Notes under the pieces: model-generated
What the model saw: only the letters and a program-made list of their open reading frames with translations
What the model was told of the DNA's origin: nothing
Database searches by the model: none
Shown here: in pieces, positions 36,532-47,106 of the stretch
Layout: each line of letters starts with the position of its first letter
How positions within the stretch are numbered: the stretch's first letter is position 1
Position numbers and translations under genes: made by a program
Source: Methylovulum psychrotolerans
GTDB taxonomy: Bacteria > Pseudomonadota > Gammaproteobacteria > Methylococcales > Methylomonadaceae
Length of the DNA: 64,000 nucleotides
Direction: 5' to 3'
Assembly (NCBI RefSeq): GCF_002923755.1
Contig: NZ_PGFZ01000001.1
Location: 409,078 to 473,077 of the forward strand

Positions 36532-37820
36532 ACCTATCCCTAACCCGCTACCCGCGTTTAAAAAACCGTTTGTTAACTTTGGCGATACTGGGCTTATTGG
36601 CCTTAGCCGGTTGGTTAAGCACCTTGTATCCGCTACGTTGGGATATGACCGCCCATGCCGGCAACACCTTGTCGGTCGCCTCGCAAAAATTATTGGCGGC
36701 CATGCCGGACGACGTTAAAATTACGGCTTATCTGAAAAAAGGCCAGCCGGTACGCTTACAGATTGCCCAATTGCTGGAACGCTACAGCCGCCACAAAGCG
36801 AATTTTTCGCTCAGTTTTATCGATCCTGACAGCCAGCCGGAAAAAACCCGTGAATTGGAAATCGGCCCGGAAGGCATGGTGCTGGTCGAGTATCGCGGAC
36901 ATACGGAAAAACTGAAGTTTGTTGACGAATCGACCCTGAGCAATGCGTTGCTGCAACTGAGCCACGCCGAGCGGCGCTGGGTGAGCTTTTTGACCGGACA
37001 CGGCGAACGCGCACCCGACGGTGTCGCTAATTTTGCCTGGGGGCAATTCGGCAAAGAATTGGCCTTGCGCAACATCACCGCCTTACCGCTGAATCTGGCG
37101 AATGTCACCAGTATTCCCGACAATTCCGGGGCATTAGTGATTGCAGACCCCAGTGTGCCGCTGTTGCCGGGCGAACTGGCGATGCTCCGCCAGTATATCG
37201 ATAAGGGCGGCAATCTGTTGCTGCTGGCCGAACCGGGCAACCAGCATCTGGCGGCTTTGCAAAAAGACCTGGGCTTGCAGCAAGCGCCCACGGCGATTAT
37301 CGACACCAGCACCCGTCTGTATGGCATAGACGACCCTAGCTTTGTGATTGCCAGCGCTTACCCCGACCACCCGATCACCCGTGGCTTGCAATTGATTAGC
37401 GTTTATCCGGCGGCGGTGGCCTTAAGCACCGATAAAAGCAGCCCCTTCCAGGCCAAGCCGTTGTTGGAAAGTGCCGGGCAAGTCTCGGCAATGTCTGCCA
37501 ACCCTAGCCAAGTGTTTGCCTATACCCTGACGCGTAATGCCGATAAAAAGCAGCAGCGGATAGTGGCTATCGGCGACAGTGATTTTCTGGCTAACGCTTA
37601 TCTGGGCAATGTCGGCAATTTGGATGTGGGGATGCGCATCATTAACTGGTTGCTGCAAAATGACGAATTTATTGATATTCCCATCCAAACGGCGACCGAC
37701 AAAAGCTTAAACCTGCCGTCTCTTGCCGTCGCCGTCATCGGCTTCGGTTTTCTGCTCGGCCTACCGCTGGCCTTGGTGGTGACAGGCTTTGTCATTTGGT
37801 ATCGGCGTAAACGCCAGTAG
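36528..37820 (+). CDS. GldG-like ABC transporter auxiliary protein
   Basis: A 430-residue protein with an N-terminal helix (LLTLAILGLLALAGWLSTLYP near 15-35), a large periplasmic region and a C-terminal helix (VAVIGFGFLLGLPLALVVTGFVIWYRRKRQ). The periplasmic part has RWDMTAHAGNTLSVASQKLL, YSRHKANFSLSFIDPDSQPEKTRE, FLTGHGERAP and ALVIADPSVPLLPGELAMLRQYIDKGGNLLLLAEP, all marks of the GldG/DUF4350 family. It completes the ATPase-permease-GldG operon. Confidence 0.88.
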   Translation: MNLSLTRYPRLKNRLLTLAILGLLALAGWLSTLYPLRWDMTAHAGNTLSVASQKLLAAMPDDVKITAYLKKGQPVRLQIAQLLERYSRHKANFSLSFIDPDSQPEKTRELEIGPEGMVLVEYRGHTEKLKFVDESTLSNALLQLSHAERRWVSFLTGHGERAPDGVANFAWGQFGKELALRNITALPLNLANVTSIPDNSGALVIADPSVPLLPGELAMLRQYIDKGGNLLLLAEPGNQHLAALQKDLGLQQAPTAIIDTSTRLYGIDDPSFVIASAYPDHPITRGLQLISVYPAAVALSTDKSSPFQAKPLLESAGQVSAMSANPSQVFAYTLTRNADKKQQRIVAIGDSDFLANAYLGNVGNLDVGMRIINWLLQNDEFIDIPIQTATDKSLNLPSLAVAVIGFGFLLGLPLALVVTGFVIWYRRKRQ

Positions 37821-37826
37821 AGAGCA

Positions 37827-37865
37827 ATGGAGGGAACGCGGGCAAGATGCCCGCGCTCCCTCCAT
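37827..37865. repeat. 18-bp REP-like hairpin
   Basis: ATGGAGGGAaCGCGGGCA-AGA-TGCCCGCGcTCCCTCCAT: two perfect arms with a single A/C mismatch and a 3-base loop. It lies just after the GldG-like gene with no T tract. The CGCGGGCAAGATGCCCGCG core is a known style of dispersed palindrome. It may also shield the 3' end of the transcript. Confidence 0.7.
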
Positions 37866-37947
37866 CCTACATTCTTTAGCGTTTGACTGACTTATTCCTA
37901 GACATGCCTTAACGCAGTCCGTTACGGCAACGTGCCCTTAGGCCCTA

Positions 37948-38925
37948 TTAAAACAAATATCTGACCGCATCCCGCTCTTCTTTCAATTCCGCTTCCGACA
38001 CGCGCAAGCGTTGCAAGCTAAACTCGTTAATATCCAAGCCTTTAACAATGCTGACTTCGCCGTTAAGCACAGTGACCGGATACGAGAAGACCAGCCCGGC
38101 TTCTATGCCGTAGCTGCCGTCAGACAAAATCCCCATGCTGACCCAATCGCTGGTATCGGTGCCAAATATCCACGTCCGCATCTGGTCGATGGCGGCATTG
38201 GCGGCGGACGCGGCGCTGGACTGCCCTCTGGCTGTCAGCACTTCCGTGCCGCGTTGCTGGACGGTGGGGATAAAATCCTCAATAAACCATTTTTTCGGCA
38301 CCAACGATAAGGCATCTTGGCCTTTGACTTTGGCATGGTGCAGATCCGGGTATTGGGTGCAGGAATGGTTGCCCCAGACGGTCATATTTTTAATGTCGGT
38401 GGCCAGCACCCCGCATTTTTCCGCCAGGTGGCTGATGGCGCGGTTATGATCTAAGCGGCTCATGCAGGAAAAGTTTTCCGGCTTTAAGCCAGGGGCGTTT
38501 TTAATGGCGATCAGCGCATTGGTATTGGCGGGGTTGCCCGTCACCAACACTTTGACACCCCGGCTGGCCACGGCATCTAAGGCTCTGCCCTGCACGGCAA
38601 AAATTTCCGCATTGACTTCCAGTAAATCTTTGCGCAGCATACCCGGCCCGCGCGGCCGCGCACCGACCAAAAACGCGTAATCGACATTTTTAAACGCCAC
38701 CAGCGGGTCGTCTGTCACGACAATACGGTGCAATAAGGGACTGGCGCAATCTTGCAGTTCCATGACCACGCCTTTTAAGATGGGCATTGCCGGGGCAATT
38801 TCCAGCAAATGCAAGACAATGGGTTGATCGGGGCCTAACAGCAAACCTGCCGCCAAACGGAATAACAAAGAATAACTGATTTGTCCGGCGGCTCCGGTCA
38901 CTGCGATATGGATAGGGGTTTTCAT
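37948..38925 (-). CDS. mdh: Malate dehydrogenase
   Basis: A 325-residue NAD-dependent malate/oxaloacetate oxidoreductase of the cytosolic-type family. The Rossmann motif [17 protein letters not shown] is at about 9-25, substrate Arg in [16 protein letters not shown] near 93-108, [13 protein letters not shown] near 127, and catalytic His in [13 protein letters not shown] near 186. It is divergent from mtdA, so the C4 step of the serine cycle is next to its C1 step. Confidence 0.95.
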   Translation of the reverse strand: MKTPIHIAVTGAAGQISYSLLFRLAAGLLLGPDQPIVLHLLEIAPAMPILKGVVMELQDCASPLLHRIVVTDDPLVAFKNVDYAFLVGARPRGPGMLRKDLLEVNAEIFAVQGRALDAVASRGVKVLVTGNPANTNALIAIKNAPGLKPENFSCMSRLDHNRAISHLAEKCGVLATDIKNMTVWGNHSCTQYPDLHHAKVKGQDALSLVPKKWFIEDFIPTVQQRGTEVLTARGQSSAASAANAAIDQMRTWIFGTDTSDWVSMGILSDGSYGIEAGLVFSYPVTVLNGEVSIVKGLDINEFSLQRLRVSEAELKEERDAVRYLF

Positions 38926-39136
38926 CTATGTTCCTGTGCTTTTATTGTTATCATTATTAACTGCTACCTTTCTGACCAAAACTAATCGCTACAATTCCTG
39001 CAATCGTATCACTCATAGCTGAATAAAATCACGCATTATCCATTTTAAATCCTAACTGGCTTCAGCCTAGCAGGGTTACAATATCGCGTATAATACCGAA
39101 CCCCACCTTTTTTCACACAGACTTATCAGGTTAATC

Positions 39137-39994
39137 ATGAAAAAGTTGTTATTTCAGTTCGATACCGATCTGCACCCGGCCGTTTTTGATACGGTGGTCG
39201 GCTATGACGGCGGTGCCGATCACGTTATCGGTTACGGCGGACTGACTCCAGAAACTGTCAAACCCTTGGTGGAAGGCGCTATTTTTACCCGCGCCCCCAA
39301 AGACAAAAAAAATACCGCTATTTTTATTGGCGGCAGCGACATGATCGCGGGACAAACCTTATTGGTCGCCGTGCAAAGCCATTTTTTCCCTGGTTTTCAA
39401 GTGTCGGTCATGCTGGACAGCAATGGCAGCAACACCACGGCGGCGGCGGCGGTCGCCAAACTGGCGGTTAGCGGTACGTTGGCAGGCAAAAAAGCCGTGG
39501 TCTTAGCGGGTACTGGCCCGGTCGGGCAACGGGCGGCAGTCATGCTCGCTCAAGAAGGTGCCAGCGTGTCCTTAACGGCGCGGACCTTAGCGCGTGCCGA
39601 ACAAGCCTGTGACACGATGCGGGCGCGGTTTGGCGTTGAACTGACCCCTGTGGAAGCATACGACCATGATGCCCGCGCCGCCGCCATTGCCGATGCCCAG
39701 ATTGTGTTGGCGACCGGAGCGGCCGGAGTTGAATTGCTGAAACCCGAACATTGGCAGGATAACCCACACCTGGAAATGCTGGCTGATGCCAATGCCACAC
39801 CGCCCTTAGGGATAGGCGGCATGGATATGATGGACAAAGGCATTATGCGGCACGGTAAAATTATGTGGGGGGCAATTGGCTTCGGGGCATTAAAGCTAGC
39901 CTTGCACCGCGCCTGTATCGCCCGATTATTTACTGATAACAAACAGGTGCTGGATGCCGAAAATATCTTCGCCTTAGCCAAAGAAATGGCTTAA
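39137..39994 (+). CDS. mtdA: NADP-dependent methylene-tetrahydrofolate/-methanopterin dehydrogenase MtdA
   Basis: A 285-residue cytosolic dehydrogenase interconverting methylene- and methenyl-tetrahydrofolate (and -methanopterin) with NADP. The N-terminus KKLLFQFDTDLHPAVFD and motifs VVGYDGGADHVIGYG, MLDSNGSNTTAAAAVAKL, VVLAGTGPVGQRAAVML near 119-135 (NADP site), PPLGIGGMD and HRACIARLF closely resemble Methylobacterium MtdA as I remember it. Linkage to gck and glyA fits the serine-cycle cluster and favours MtdA over MtdB. Confidence 0.93.
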   Translation: MKKLLFQFDTDLHPAVFDTVVGYDGGADHVIGYGGLTPETVKPLVEGAIFTRAPKDKKNTAIFIGGSDMIAGQTLLVAVQSHFFPGFQVSVMLDSNGSNTTAAAAVAKLAVSGTLAGKKAVVLAGTGPVGQRAAVMLAQEGASVSLTARTLARAEQACDTMRARFGVELTPVEAYDHDARAAAIADAQIVLATGAAGVELLKPEHWQDNPHLEMLADANATPPLGIGGMDMMDKGIMRHGKIMWGAIGFGALKLALHRACIARLFTDNKQVLDAENIFALAKEMA

Positions 39995-40000
39995 TAGCTG

Positions 40001-41341
40001 ATGCCCTTAACCGCGCAATTAAGGCAACACGCCCAAGCTATTTTTCAGGCGGGTGTTGCCGCCGCCGATCCTTACCAAGCCGTTAAACGCTGTTTGACGG
40101 CTAACGGCACCTTGCTGGACATCCGTCTGAATGACGGCAACACGCACACCCGCCGCTGGACAAAAATCCATCTTATTGCCTTCGGCAAAGCAGCCTGTGC
40201 GATGGCAAGCGCCGCACACGACAGCATTCCCGCCTATTTGCTGGATGCTCACCCGATTGCCGTGACCAATTATGAAAACGTCACCGATTTGGCGGCCATT
40301 AAAGTTGTCGGGGCAGGCCACCCTTTGCCTGATGCGGAAGGCTTTTATGCCGCCCAGTGCATTGCCGAGATAGCCAGTGATGCCCAGCAAGGCGAACTGC
40401 TGTTAGTTTTAGTCAGTGGCGGCGGCTCCGCCTTAATCCCCTACCCTGTGTCCGGCATTAGCTTAGCAGAAAAAGTCGCCACCACCGATGTGTTGCTGGC
40501 GAGCGGCGCGACCATTAATGAAATTAACTGTGTCCGCAAACATTTGTCGCAATTAAAAGGCGGTGGCTTGGCAAAACTGGCTTATCCCGCCGATGTCCAT
40601 GCCTTGATTTTATCGGATGTGTTGGGTGACGACCTCAGCGCCATTGCCAGCGGCCCTACAGTCGCCGACCCGACGACGTATAGCGATGCGGTTGCCATTT
40701 TAAAAACCAGACAGGCTTGGGACAAAATCCCCATCGCCGTGCAACAGCATTTGCACCAAGGGGTACAGGGCGCTATCGCCGAAACCCCCAAAGCGAATGA
40801 CACGATTTTTTCGCGTAACAGCCAAACCTTAGTTGGCAGCAATGCCCTCAGCGTCAATGCCATGCTTCAGACCGCACGGCGACTAGGCTATCCTAGCCAG
40901 TTGTACAGCGGCCATTTATGCGGCGAAGCCCGCACAGTTGCCAAGGATTGGGTGACGTACGCCAAAACCCTACAGCAGCCCGTAGCGTTAGTGGCGGGCG
41001 GCGAAACCACCGTCACCTTACAAGGCAACGGGCGTGGCGGGCGTAACCAAGAAATGGCCTTAGCATTTGCCCTGGCCGCACAACAACAAGGTTTAGGTGG
41101 CCAATGGGCTTTCTTAAGCGGCGGCACTGATGGCCGCGACGGCCCGACCGACGCGGCCGGGGGCTTGGTTGACGCAGGTACAATAAGCCGTATGATAAGC
41201 CCAGACTCGGCAGCGGCCCACTTGGCAAATAACGATTCCTACCCAGCTTTACAACGCGCCGGCGATTTACTGGTCACTGGCGCGACAGGCACTAATGTCG
41301 CCGACCTGCAAGTCCTGCTGCTGATACCCGCAGCCGTTTAG
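40001..41341 (+). CDS. gck: Glycerate 2-kinase (GckA, MOFRL family)
   Basis: A 446-residue kinase turning D-glycerate into 2-phosphoglycerate in the serine cycle. The DUF4147 N-domain ([15 protein letters not shown] near 62, [13 protein letters not shown] near 106, [15 protein letters not shown] near 137, [21 protein letters not shown] near 170) is followed by the MOFRL C-domain ([24 protein letters not shown] near 328, [17 protein letters not shown] near 365). It begins 6 bases after the mtdA stop. Confidence 0.94.
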   Translation: MPLTAQLRQHAQAIFQAGVAAADPYQAVKRCLTANGTLLDIRLNDGNTHTRRWTKIHLIAFGKAACAMASAAHDSIPAYLLDAHPIAVTNYENVTDLAAIKVVGAGHPLPDAEGFYAAQCIAEIASDAQQGELLLVLVSGGGSALIPYPVSGISLAEKVATTDVLLASGATINEINCVRKHLSQLKGGGLAKLAYPADVHALILSDVLGDDLSAIASGPTVADPTTYSDAVAILKTRQAWDKIPIAVQQHLHQGVQGAIAETPKANDTIFSRNSQTLVGSNALSVNAMLQTARRLGYPSQLYSGHLCGEARTVAKDWVTYAKTLQQPVALVAGGETTVTLQGNGRGGRNQEMALAFALAAQQQGLGGQWAFLSGGTDGRDGPTDAAGGLVDAGTISRMISPDSAAAHLANNDSYPALQRAGDLLVTGATGTNVADLQVLLLIPAAV

Positions 41342-41382
41342 CCTTATGCCTCTTACCGAACAACCCACAATCAGGAGATACC

Positions 41383-42636
41383 ATGTTTAATAAATCCATG
41401 TCCATCCAAGGCTTTGACGATGACTTATTTAACGCTATGGAAGAAGAGCGCCAGCGCCAAGAAGACCATATTGAGCTGATCGCTTCAGAAAACTATGCCA
41501 GTCCACGGGTGATGGAAGCGTTAGGGTCACAACTGACCAACAAATACGCCGAAGGTTATCCTGGCAAACGTTATTACGGCGGCTGCGAATTTGTCGATAA
41601 AGCCGAACAGCTCGCTATTGACCGCGCCAAGGCGTTATTTGGCGCAGACTATGCCAACGTTCAAGCCCATTCTGGCTCACAAGCCAATATGGCCGTATTT
41701 ATGGCGATGATGCAGCCGGGCGATACCCTTCTCGGTTTAAGCCTAGCCAGTGGCGGCCATTTAACCCATGGGGCAAAACCGAACTTTTCCGGAAAACTCT
41801 ACAACGCGGTGCAATATGGGCTTGATGCCGACACTGGCGAGATTGATTATGAGCAAGTTGAAGCCCTAGCCTTAGAGCATAAGCCTAAAGTGTTGGTCGC
41901 GGGCTTTTCCGCCTATTCCAGAATTTGGGATTGGCAACGCTTCCGCGATATTGCCGATAAAGTCGGGGCTTATTTTGTCGTCGATATGGCACATGTCGCA
42001 GGTCTGGTCGCGGCGGGTTTATACCCCAACCCCGTGCCTTTTGCCGATGCCGTCACCAGCACCACGCACAAATCCTTACGCGGCCCACGCGGCGGCTTGA
42101 TTGTTTGCCGTAGTAACCCGGATCTGGAGAAAAAAATCGACTCGAACATTTTCCCCGGCATCCAAGGCGGCCCCTCCATGCACGTCATCGCCGCCAAAGC
42201 CGTGGCCTTTAAGGAAGCGATGGAACCGGAATTTAAAGCCTACCAACAACAAGTCATCACCAATGCCCAAGCCATGGCGGCAGTGTTTATGGAACGCGGC
42301 TTTGACGTAGTGTCCGGCGGTACTGATAACCATCTGATGCTGGTGTCCTTGGTCTCTAAAGGCATTACCGGCAAAGCTGCCGATGCCGCTTTAGGCCGCG
42401 CCCATATCACCGTCAACAAAAATGCCGTACCCAATGACCCGCAATCGCCTTTCGTCACCAGCGGCATCCGCGTCGGCACCCCTGCCCCCACCACCCGTGG
42501 CTTTAAAGAAGCAGAAGTGACCGAAATTGCCCACATGATGTGTGATGTGATGGAAAACCTGGACGATGAAACGGTAATTGCCTCTGTGCAGAGCCGGGTC
42601 GCCGAGCTTTGCGCTAGGTTTCCGGTTTATGGCTAA
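41383..42636 (+). CDS. glyA: Serine hydroxymethyltransferase
   Basis: A 417-residue PLP enzyme joining glycine and methylene-tetrahydrofolate into serine, the entry reaction of the serine cycle. Signature parts are [18 protein letters not shown] near 27, [15 protein letters not shown] near 50, the PLP-Lys in [14 protein letters not shown] near 229, and [20 protein letters not shown] near 255. AGGAG precedes ATG. It is the third gene of mtdA-gck-glyA. Confidence 0.97.
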   Translation: MFNKSMSIQGFDDDLFNAMEEERQRQEDHIELIASENYASPRVMEALGSQLTNKYAEGYPGKRYYGGCEFVDKAEQLAIDRAKALFGADYANVQAHSGSQANMAVFMAMMQPGDTLLGLSLASGGHLTHGAKPNFSGKLYNAVQYGLDADTGEIDYEQVEALALEHKPKVLVAGFSAYSRIWDWQRFRDIADKVGAYFVVDMAHVAGLVAAGLYPNPVPFADAVTSTTHKSLRGPRGGLIVCRSNPDLEKKIDSNIFPGIQGGPSMHVIAAKAVAFKEAMEPEFKAYQQQVITNAQAMAAVFMERGFDVVSGGTDNHLMLVSLVSKGITGKAADAALGRAHITVNKNAVPNDPQSPFVTSGIRVGTPAPTTRGFKEAEVTEIAHMMCDVMENLDDETVIASVQSRVAELCARFPVYG

Positions 42637-42696
42637 TCAATGGTTGTGCCTAATGCAACCTATAGCACCTAAACCTATGACTTAAAGATCATTCAT

Positions 42697-42745
42697 CACG
42701 AAGAGGACACGACGTTTTCAGTTAGCCTCTTCGTGTCCTTCGTGG
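42697..42745. repeat. Imperfect inverted repeat after glyA
   Basis: CACGAAGAGGACACGA (42697-42712) pairs with TCGTGTCCTTCGTG within 42731-42744, apart from two unpaired bases. The right-arm 14-mer TTCGTGTCCTTCGT recurs at 63314-63327, so this looks like a dispersed repeat. It may also act as the glyA 3' hairpin. Confidence 0.5.
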
Positions 42746-42819
42746 CGGATTATGTTTAACCGTTTTCAGCTTGGTTAGGATTTAACAAACACTAAGTCCG
42801 CAATAAAATAGCTTAATCT

Positions 42820-44169
42820 ATGCCCTACCCTACCGAAGCCTCTGCCACCCTAACCGTCTCCCAACTCAACCGTGCCGCCGGGCAATTGCTGAGTGAGCAT
42901 TTTTGCTCGGTATGGGTGGCTGGGGAGATTTCTAATTTAAGCACGCCTTCTTCTGGGCATTGGTATTTTTCGTTAAAAGATGCCCAAGCGCAGGTGCGCT
43001 GTGCGATGTTTAAAAATTCCCAGCGCGGCGTAAAGGCCAGGCCGGAAAACGGTAAGCAGGTACGCGTCAAGGCGCAGGTCAGTTTGTATGAGCCGCGTGG
43101 CGATTATCAATTGATTGTCGAAAGCCTGGAGCCAGCCGGAGAAGGCGAACTGCAACAGGCATTTGCCGCGCTTAAGCGCAAATTGGCGGAGGAAGGTTTG
43201 TTTGATGCCCGCCATAAACAGGCTTTACCTGCCTTACCCAGCACTGTTGGGGTGATAACATCGCCTAGCGGCGCGGCGGTCAGGGATATTCTGAGCGTGT
43301 TGAAGCGGCGCTTTCCGGCGGTGGCGGTGCTTATTTATCCCGTTTCGGTACAGGGCGACAATGCCCAATACGAGCTTGCCCAAGCCTTGGCGACCGCTAA
43401 TGCCGAAGGGCGCTGTGATGTGCTGATCGTCGGGCGCGGCGGCGGTTCTTTGGAAGATTTATGGGCGTTTAATGAAGAGCGGGTGGCGCGGGCGATTTTT
43501 GCCAGCCGTCTGCCGGTGATTTCGGCGGTCGGCCATGAGACTGATTTTACCATTGCCGATTTTGTCGCCGATCTCCGTGCGCCGACCCCTTCGGCCGCCG
43601 CCGAACACGTCGTGCCGGACGGGCAAGTCTGGTTGGCGCAGTTTGCCGATACCGAACAACGCTTGCAGCAACTGATGCGCCGCAAAATTGGCCAGCAGCA
43701 GCAACGCTTGGCTTGGCTGGCACAACGCCTGCAACAGCAACAGCCGGGGCAACGGCTGGCGCGTAATGCCCAGCGCTTGGATGAATTGGATATGCGCCTA
43801 AACCAAGTCATGGCGGCAACGTGGCGTGGGCATCGGCATTGGCTGGAAGCGAAACAAGCCCGGTTATGGCAACACCATCCGGCGGCAAAAATCCGCCAAT
43901 TAGGCCAACGCCAGCAGTATTTGCAACAACGGTTGGCTCAGGCTATGGCGCATAAACTGACGGGCTTTAGGCAACGCTTGGCGGCGACCAGCCAAACCTT
44001 ACATGCGGTCAGCCCGTTGGCAACCTTAAGCAGGGGCTACGCCCTGGTCAGTGCCGCCGAATCCGGCGAGATTATCCGCTCCAGCCAACAGCTTAAGGTC
44101 GGCGATAAACTGGCTGTGCGCTTAGGGCAAGGTAGGGTGTCCAGTGCAGTGCTATCGGTTGAGGAATGA
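42820..44169 (+). CDS. xseA: Exodeoxyribonuclease VII large subunit
   Basis: A 449-residue catalytic subunit degrading single-stranded DNA. An OB-fold domain (VWVAGEISNLSTPSSGHWYFSLKDA near 31-55) is followed by the nuclease domain (VITSPSGAAVRDIL near 144, VLIVGRGGGSLEDLWAFN near 204, PVISAVGHETDFTIADFVADLRAPTPSAAAE near 232-262). A long Gln/Leu-rich coiled coil (280-400) and the C-terminal LSRGYALV follow. No xseB is in the window. Confidence 0.96.
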   Translation: MPYPTEASATLTVSQLNRAAGQLLSEHFCSVWVAGEISNLSTPSSGHWYFSLKDAQAQVRCAMFKNSQRGVKARPENGKQVRVKAQVSLYEPRGDYQLIVESLEPAGEGELQQAFAALKRKLAEEGLFDARHKQALPALPSTVGVITSPSGAAVRDILSVLKRRFPAVAVLIYPVSVQGDNAQYELAQALATANAEGRCDVLIVGRGGGSLEDLWAFNEERVARAIFASRLPVISAVGHETDFTIADFVADLRAPTPSAAAEHVVPDGQVWLAQFADTEQRLQQLMRRKIGQQQQRLAWLAQRLQQQQPGQRLARNAQRLDELDMRLNQVMAATWRGHRHWLEAKQARLWQHHPAAKIRQLGQRQQYLQQRLAQAMAHKLTGFRQRLAATSQTLHAVSPLATLSRGYALVSAAESGEIIRSSQQLKVGDKLAVRLGQGRVSSAVLSVEE

Positions 44170-44223
44170 TGCGAGGATGCGGCCAATAGCGGATAAACCT
44201 GCATTTACCTCAAATAATAGGGC

Positions 44224-45681
44224 TTATTTACGCCAAAACTCCGGCACAAACAGGATGACGATGGAGAAAATCTGTACTCGCCCCAAAAGCATGGCGAAGG
44301 TGCAGACGCTGGTTTGGAAATCGCTGAGACTAGCGTAATTACCGGCAGGGCCGACTTGGTTAAGGCCGGGGCCGGCATTGTTAAAGCAGGAAATAATGGC
44401 GCTGAACGCGCTAATAAAATCCATGCCGCTAAATAATAAGGTGAACACCAGTATGACAATACTGATGAAATATAAGAAGATAAAACCCATCACCGAGGTG
44501 ACGATGTTGTGGTTAATGACGGTATCACCGATCCGTAATGACCGTATCGCCGCCGGATGAATAAACTTGAACAACTCCATCCGCGCCTGTTTCATTAAAA
44601 TAATAGTCCTGATCATTCTGATACCGCCACCCGTCGAACCGGATGATGCGGACAAACAGCTTAAAAACAACATCCACATCGGCACAAAGATAGGCCATTG
44701 GTTAAAATCTTGGGAAGCAAAGCCGCAATCGGTGGCGATGGTCACCAGATTAAATGTCGCATGGCGTAAGGCAGTCAGAAAATCAGGATAAGTGCCGCTA
44801 CGCCATAAGACTGAAGCGGTTAGGACACAACTGCTCAGTACCAGCAATAAAAACGCTTTAGCCTCCATATCATAAATATACGGCTTGAAAGACCGCTTTC
44901 TTAGGGCGATAAAATGGGAGGCAAAATTAATGGCGGCAATCAACTGGAATACAGTTAGGACGATTTCAATCGGCAAGGAATTAAAATACCCGACACTGCT
45001 GTCATGGGTTGAAAAGCCCCCTAAACTCATTGCTGCAAAAGCATGGCAAATGGCATCAAACCAATTCATGCCCGCCAGTTTTAAGGCCAGAATACAAACC
45101 AGCGAAATGCCCGCATACACCATCCATAAGGCTTTGGCAGTTTGGGCGATACGCGGTGGTAAATCCGATTCTTTAACCGAGCCCGGTGTTTCGGCAATGT
45201 AAAGCTGCATCCCGCCTATACCTAAAATCGGCAAAATGGCGACCGCGAAAATAATAATGCCCATACCGGCAATCCAATTCAATTCATGCCGCCACAAGTT
45301 GATTGACATGGGCAAGTTATCAATGCCGCTCAAAACCGTCGCTCCCGTGGTGGTCAACCCTGAAACGACCTCAAAATACGCATCGACAAAACTGAGTTGC
45401 GGCATATAAAACAGCAGCGGCAGCGTACAAAAAACCGGGATTAACGACCACGTCATCGACACCAATAAAAAACCCGCTTGCCGCGACACTTTTTTGGGCG
45501 TTTTTAAGGTCGGAAGAAACATGGCCATGCCCGCTAATAACGTAATGGGCGCAGACATCAGAAAGGCATTGACGGCGGGATCGGCAGCAAACAATGCCGT
45601 TATTAAACAGGTTAGCATAAGACCGCTAAAGCCCATTGTCACTAAGCCGAAAATATGGATGATAGTAAAAATGACATTCAT
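44224..45681 (-). CDS. trkH: Trk-type potassium transporter, TrkH
   Basis: A 485-residue inner-membrane K+ channel with four pore repeats; selectivity-filter-like segments are TTTGATVLSG near 110, SLGGFSTHDS near 219, TIATDCGFASQD near 313 and FNNAGPGLNQVG near 432. It is the downstream partner of trkA in a trkA-trkH operon (63 bases apart); TrkA gates the channel. Confidence 0.95.
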   Translation of the reverse strand: MNVIFTIIHIFGLVTMGFSGLMLTCLITALFAADPAVNAFLMSAPITLLAGMAMFLPTLKTPKKVSRQAGFLLVSMTWSLIPVFCTLPLLFYMPQLSFVDAYFEVVSGLTTTGATVLSGIDNLPMSINLWRHELNWIAGMGIIIFAVAILPILGIGGMQLYIAETPGSVKESDLPPRIAQTAKALWMVYAGISLVCILALKLAGMNWFDAICHAFAAMSLGGFSTHDSSVGYFNSLPIEIVLTVFQLIAAINFASHFIALRKRSFKPYIYDMEAKAFLLLVLSSCVLTASVLWRSGTYPDFLTALRHATFNLVTIATDCGFASQDFNQWPIFVPMWMLFLSCLSASSGSTGGGIRMIRTIILMKQARMELFKFIHPAAIRSLRIGDTVINHNIVTSVMGFIFLYFISIVILVFTLLFSGMDFISAFSAIISCFNNAGPGLNQVGPAGNYASLSDFQTSVCTFAMLLGRVQIFSIVILFVPEFWRK

Positions 45682-45744
45682 GGCAATGGTAGGATGAAAT
45701 ATGCCTAGCGGCTAATGGGGTGGGAGCTGTAGTAAGCTACGCGG

Positions 45745-47106
45745 TTAAATCGGCTGAAAGGTTTTTTCAATACTGGAGACCAGCTTTTTATCAATGGCGA
45801 ACATGACTACATGGTCATTTTCTTCAAATAAGGTATCGTGATGGACGGGAATAACCTGCTGGTTGCGGATTAAAGCACCCAAAACAATGCCTTCAGGCAG
45901 GTTGATACTGTGGACAGGCCGCCCGACCACAGAATTAAGGCCTTTGCTCTTATGGGCAATCGCCTCGATGGCTTCGGCAGTACCGCCGCATAAGGAACTG
46001 ACTTGCGCCACATCACCACGGCGGACATGCTTAAGGATGCTGCCCAAGGTTTCTTGATTGGGCAGCACGGCGACATCAATGCCCGTCCCCGGCAATAGCT
46101 TGCTGTAGGAAACATGGTTAAGTAAGCAAATGGCCTTACGCGCCCCTAAACTTTTTGCCAATGATGCGGAAATGATATTAACGCCATCATTGTTGGTAAT
46201 GGCGCAAAACAAATCGGTGCTTTCAATGGATTCATCGATCAATAGTGTTTCATCGGCACAATCGCCGAGTAAGATGGTGGTGTTGTGCAGGTCATCGGCT
46301 ATTTTCTTAGCGCGGCGGCTGTCTTTTTCAATAATTTTGACTTGATGGTCTTTTTCCAAAGCCAATGCCAAGCGCTTGCCGATATGCCCGCCACCCGCAA
46401 TAATAATGCGTTTTAAGGGAGCCTCCAATTTGTTCAGCTCTTTTAAAACCCGCCGCACTTCTTTACGCGGGGCGACAAAAAACACTTCATCGTCGGTTTC
46501 TATGGTGGCCTCGCCGTTAACGACCAACGGCTGCCCCTGCCGGAAAATGGCGGCGATACGGATTTTGCCGTTCGAGAATTTTTCTTTTAAGGCCTTAATT
46601 TTTTTACCCGTCAGAAAGCCGTCGGCAACCACTTTGACGGAGAACAGCCGCACTAAGCCGCCGGCAAAATCGGAAATATGCAAGACACCCGGAAATTCAA
46701 TCAGATTGCGGATGGATTCCATAACGATCTGCTCAGGGCTGATGACAAAATCGACGGGGATGCCTTTGGGGCTAAACAAGTGGGGATGGGTCAGGTAATC
46801 GATGGCCCGGACACGGGCAATGGTTTTGGGGCGTTTATAGAGCGTGTTAATGATAAGGCAGGCGAGCATATTGGTTTCATCCCGGTCTGTGACCGCAATG
46901 ACAATGTCGGCGATACCAACCCCCGCCTGTTCAAGGACGCTAGGATGGGCTGCGTTACCCGTGACCGTGGCAATATCGACCCGTTCTTTTAGAGCCTCTA
47001 ACAGCTCCGGTTTAAAGTCGATGACAACAATATCGTTTTCTTCGCTTGCCAACGCTTCGGCAACCGAGGATCCTGTAACGCCTGCGCCTAAAATCACTAT
47101 TTTCAA
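45745..47106 (-). CDS. trkA: Trk system NAD-binding regulator TrkA
   Basis: A 453-residue cytosolic ring subunit with two RCK modules. First Rossmann motif is VILGAGVTGSSVAEAL near 4-19 with DRDETNMLACLI near 74; the second is IIIAGGGHIGKRLALALE near 233-250 with AITNNDGVNIISASLAKSLGA near 300. TrkA_C domains end each half. It binds NAD(H)/ATP and opens TrkH. Confidence 0.96.
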   Translation of the reverse strand: MKIVILGAGVTGSSVAEALASEENDIVVIDFKPELLEALKERVDIATVTGNAAHPSVLEQAGVGIADIVIAVTDRDETNMLACLIINTLYKRPKTIARVRAIDYLTHPHLFSPKGIPVDFVISPEQIVMESIRNLIEFPGVLHISDFAGGLVRLFSVKVVADGFLTGKKIKALKEKFSNGKIRIAAIFRQGQPLVVNGEATIETDDEVFFVAPRKEVRRVLKELNKLEAPLKRIIIAGGGHIGKRLALALEKDHQVKIIEKDSRRAKKIADDLHNTTILLGDCADETLLIDESIESTDLFCAITNNDGVNIISASLAKSLGARKAICLLNHVSYSKLLPGTGIDVAVLPNQETLGSILKHVRRGDVAQVSSLCGGTAEAIEAIAHKSKGLNSVVGRPVHSINLPEGIVLGALIRNQQVIPVHHDTLFEENDHVVMFAIDKKLVSSIEKTFQPI

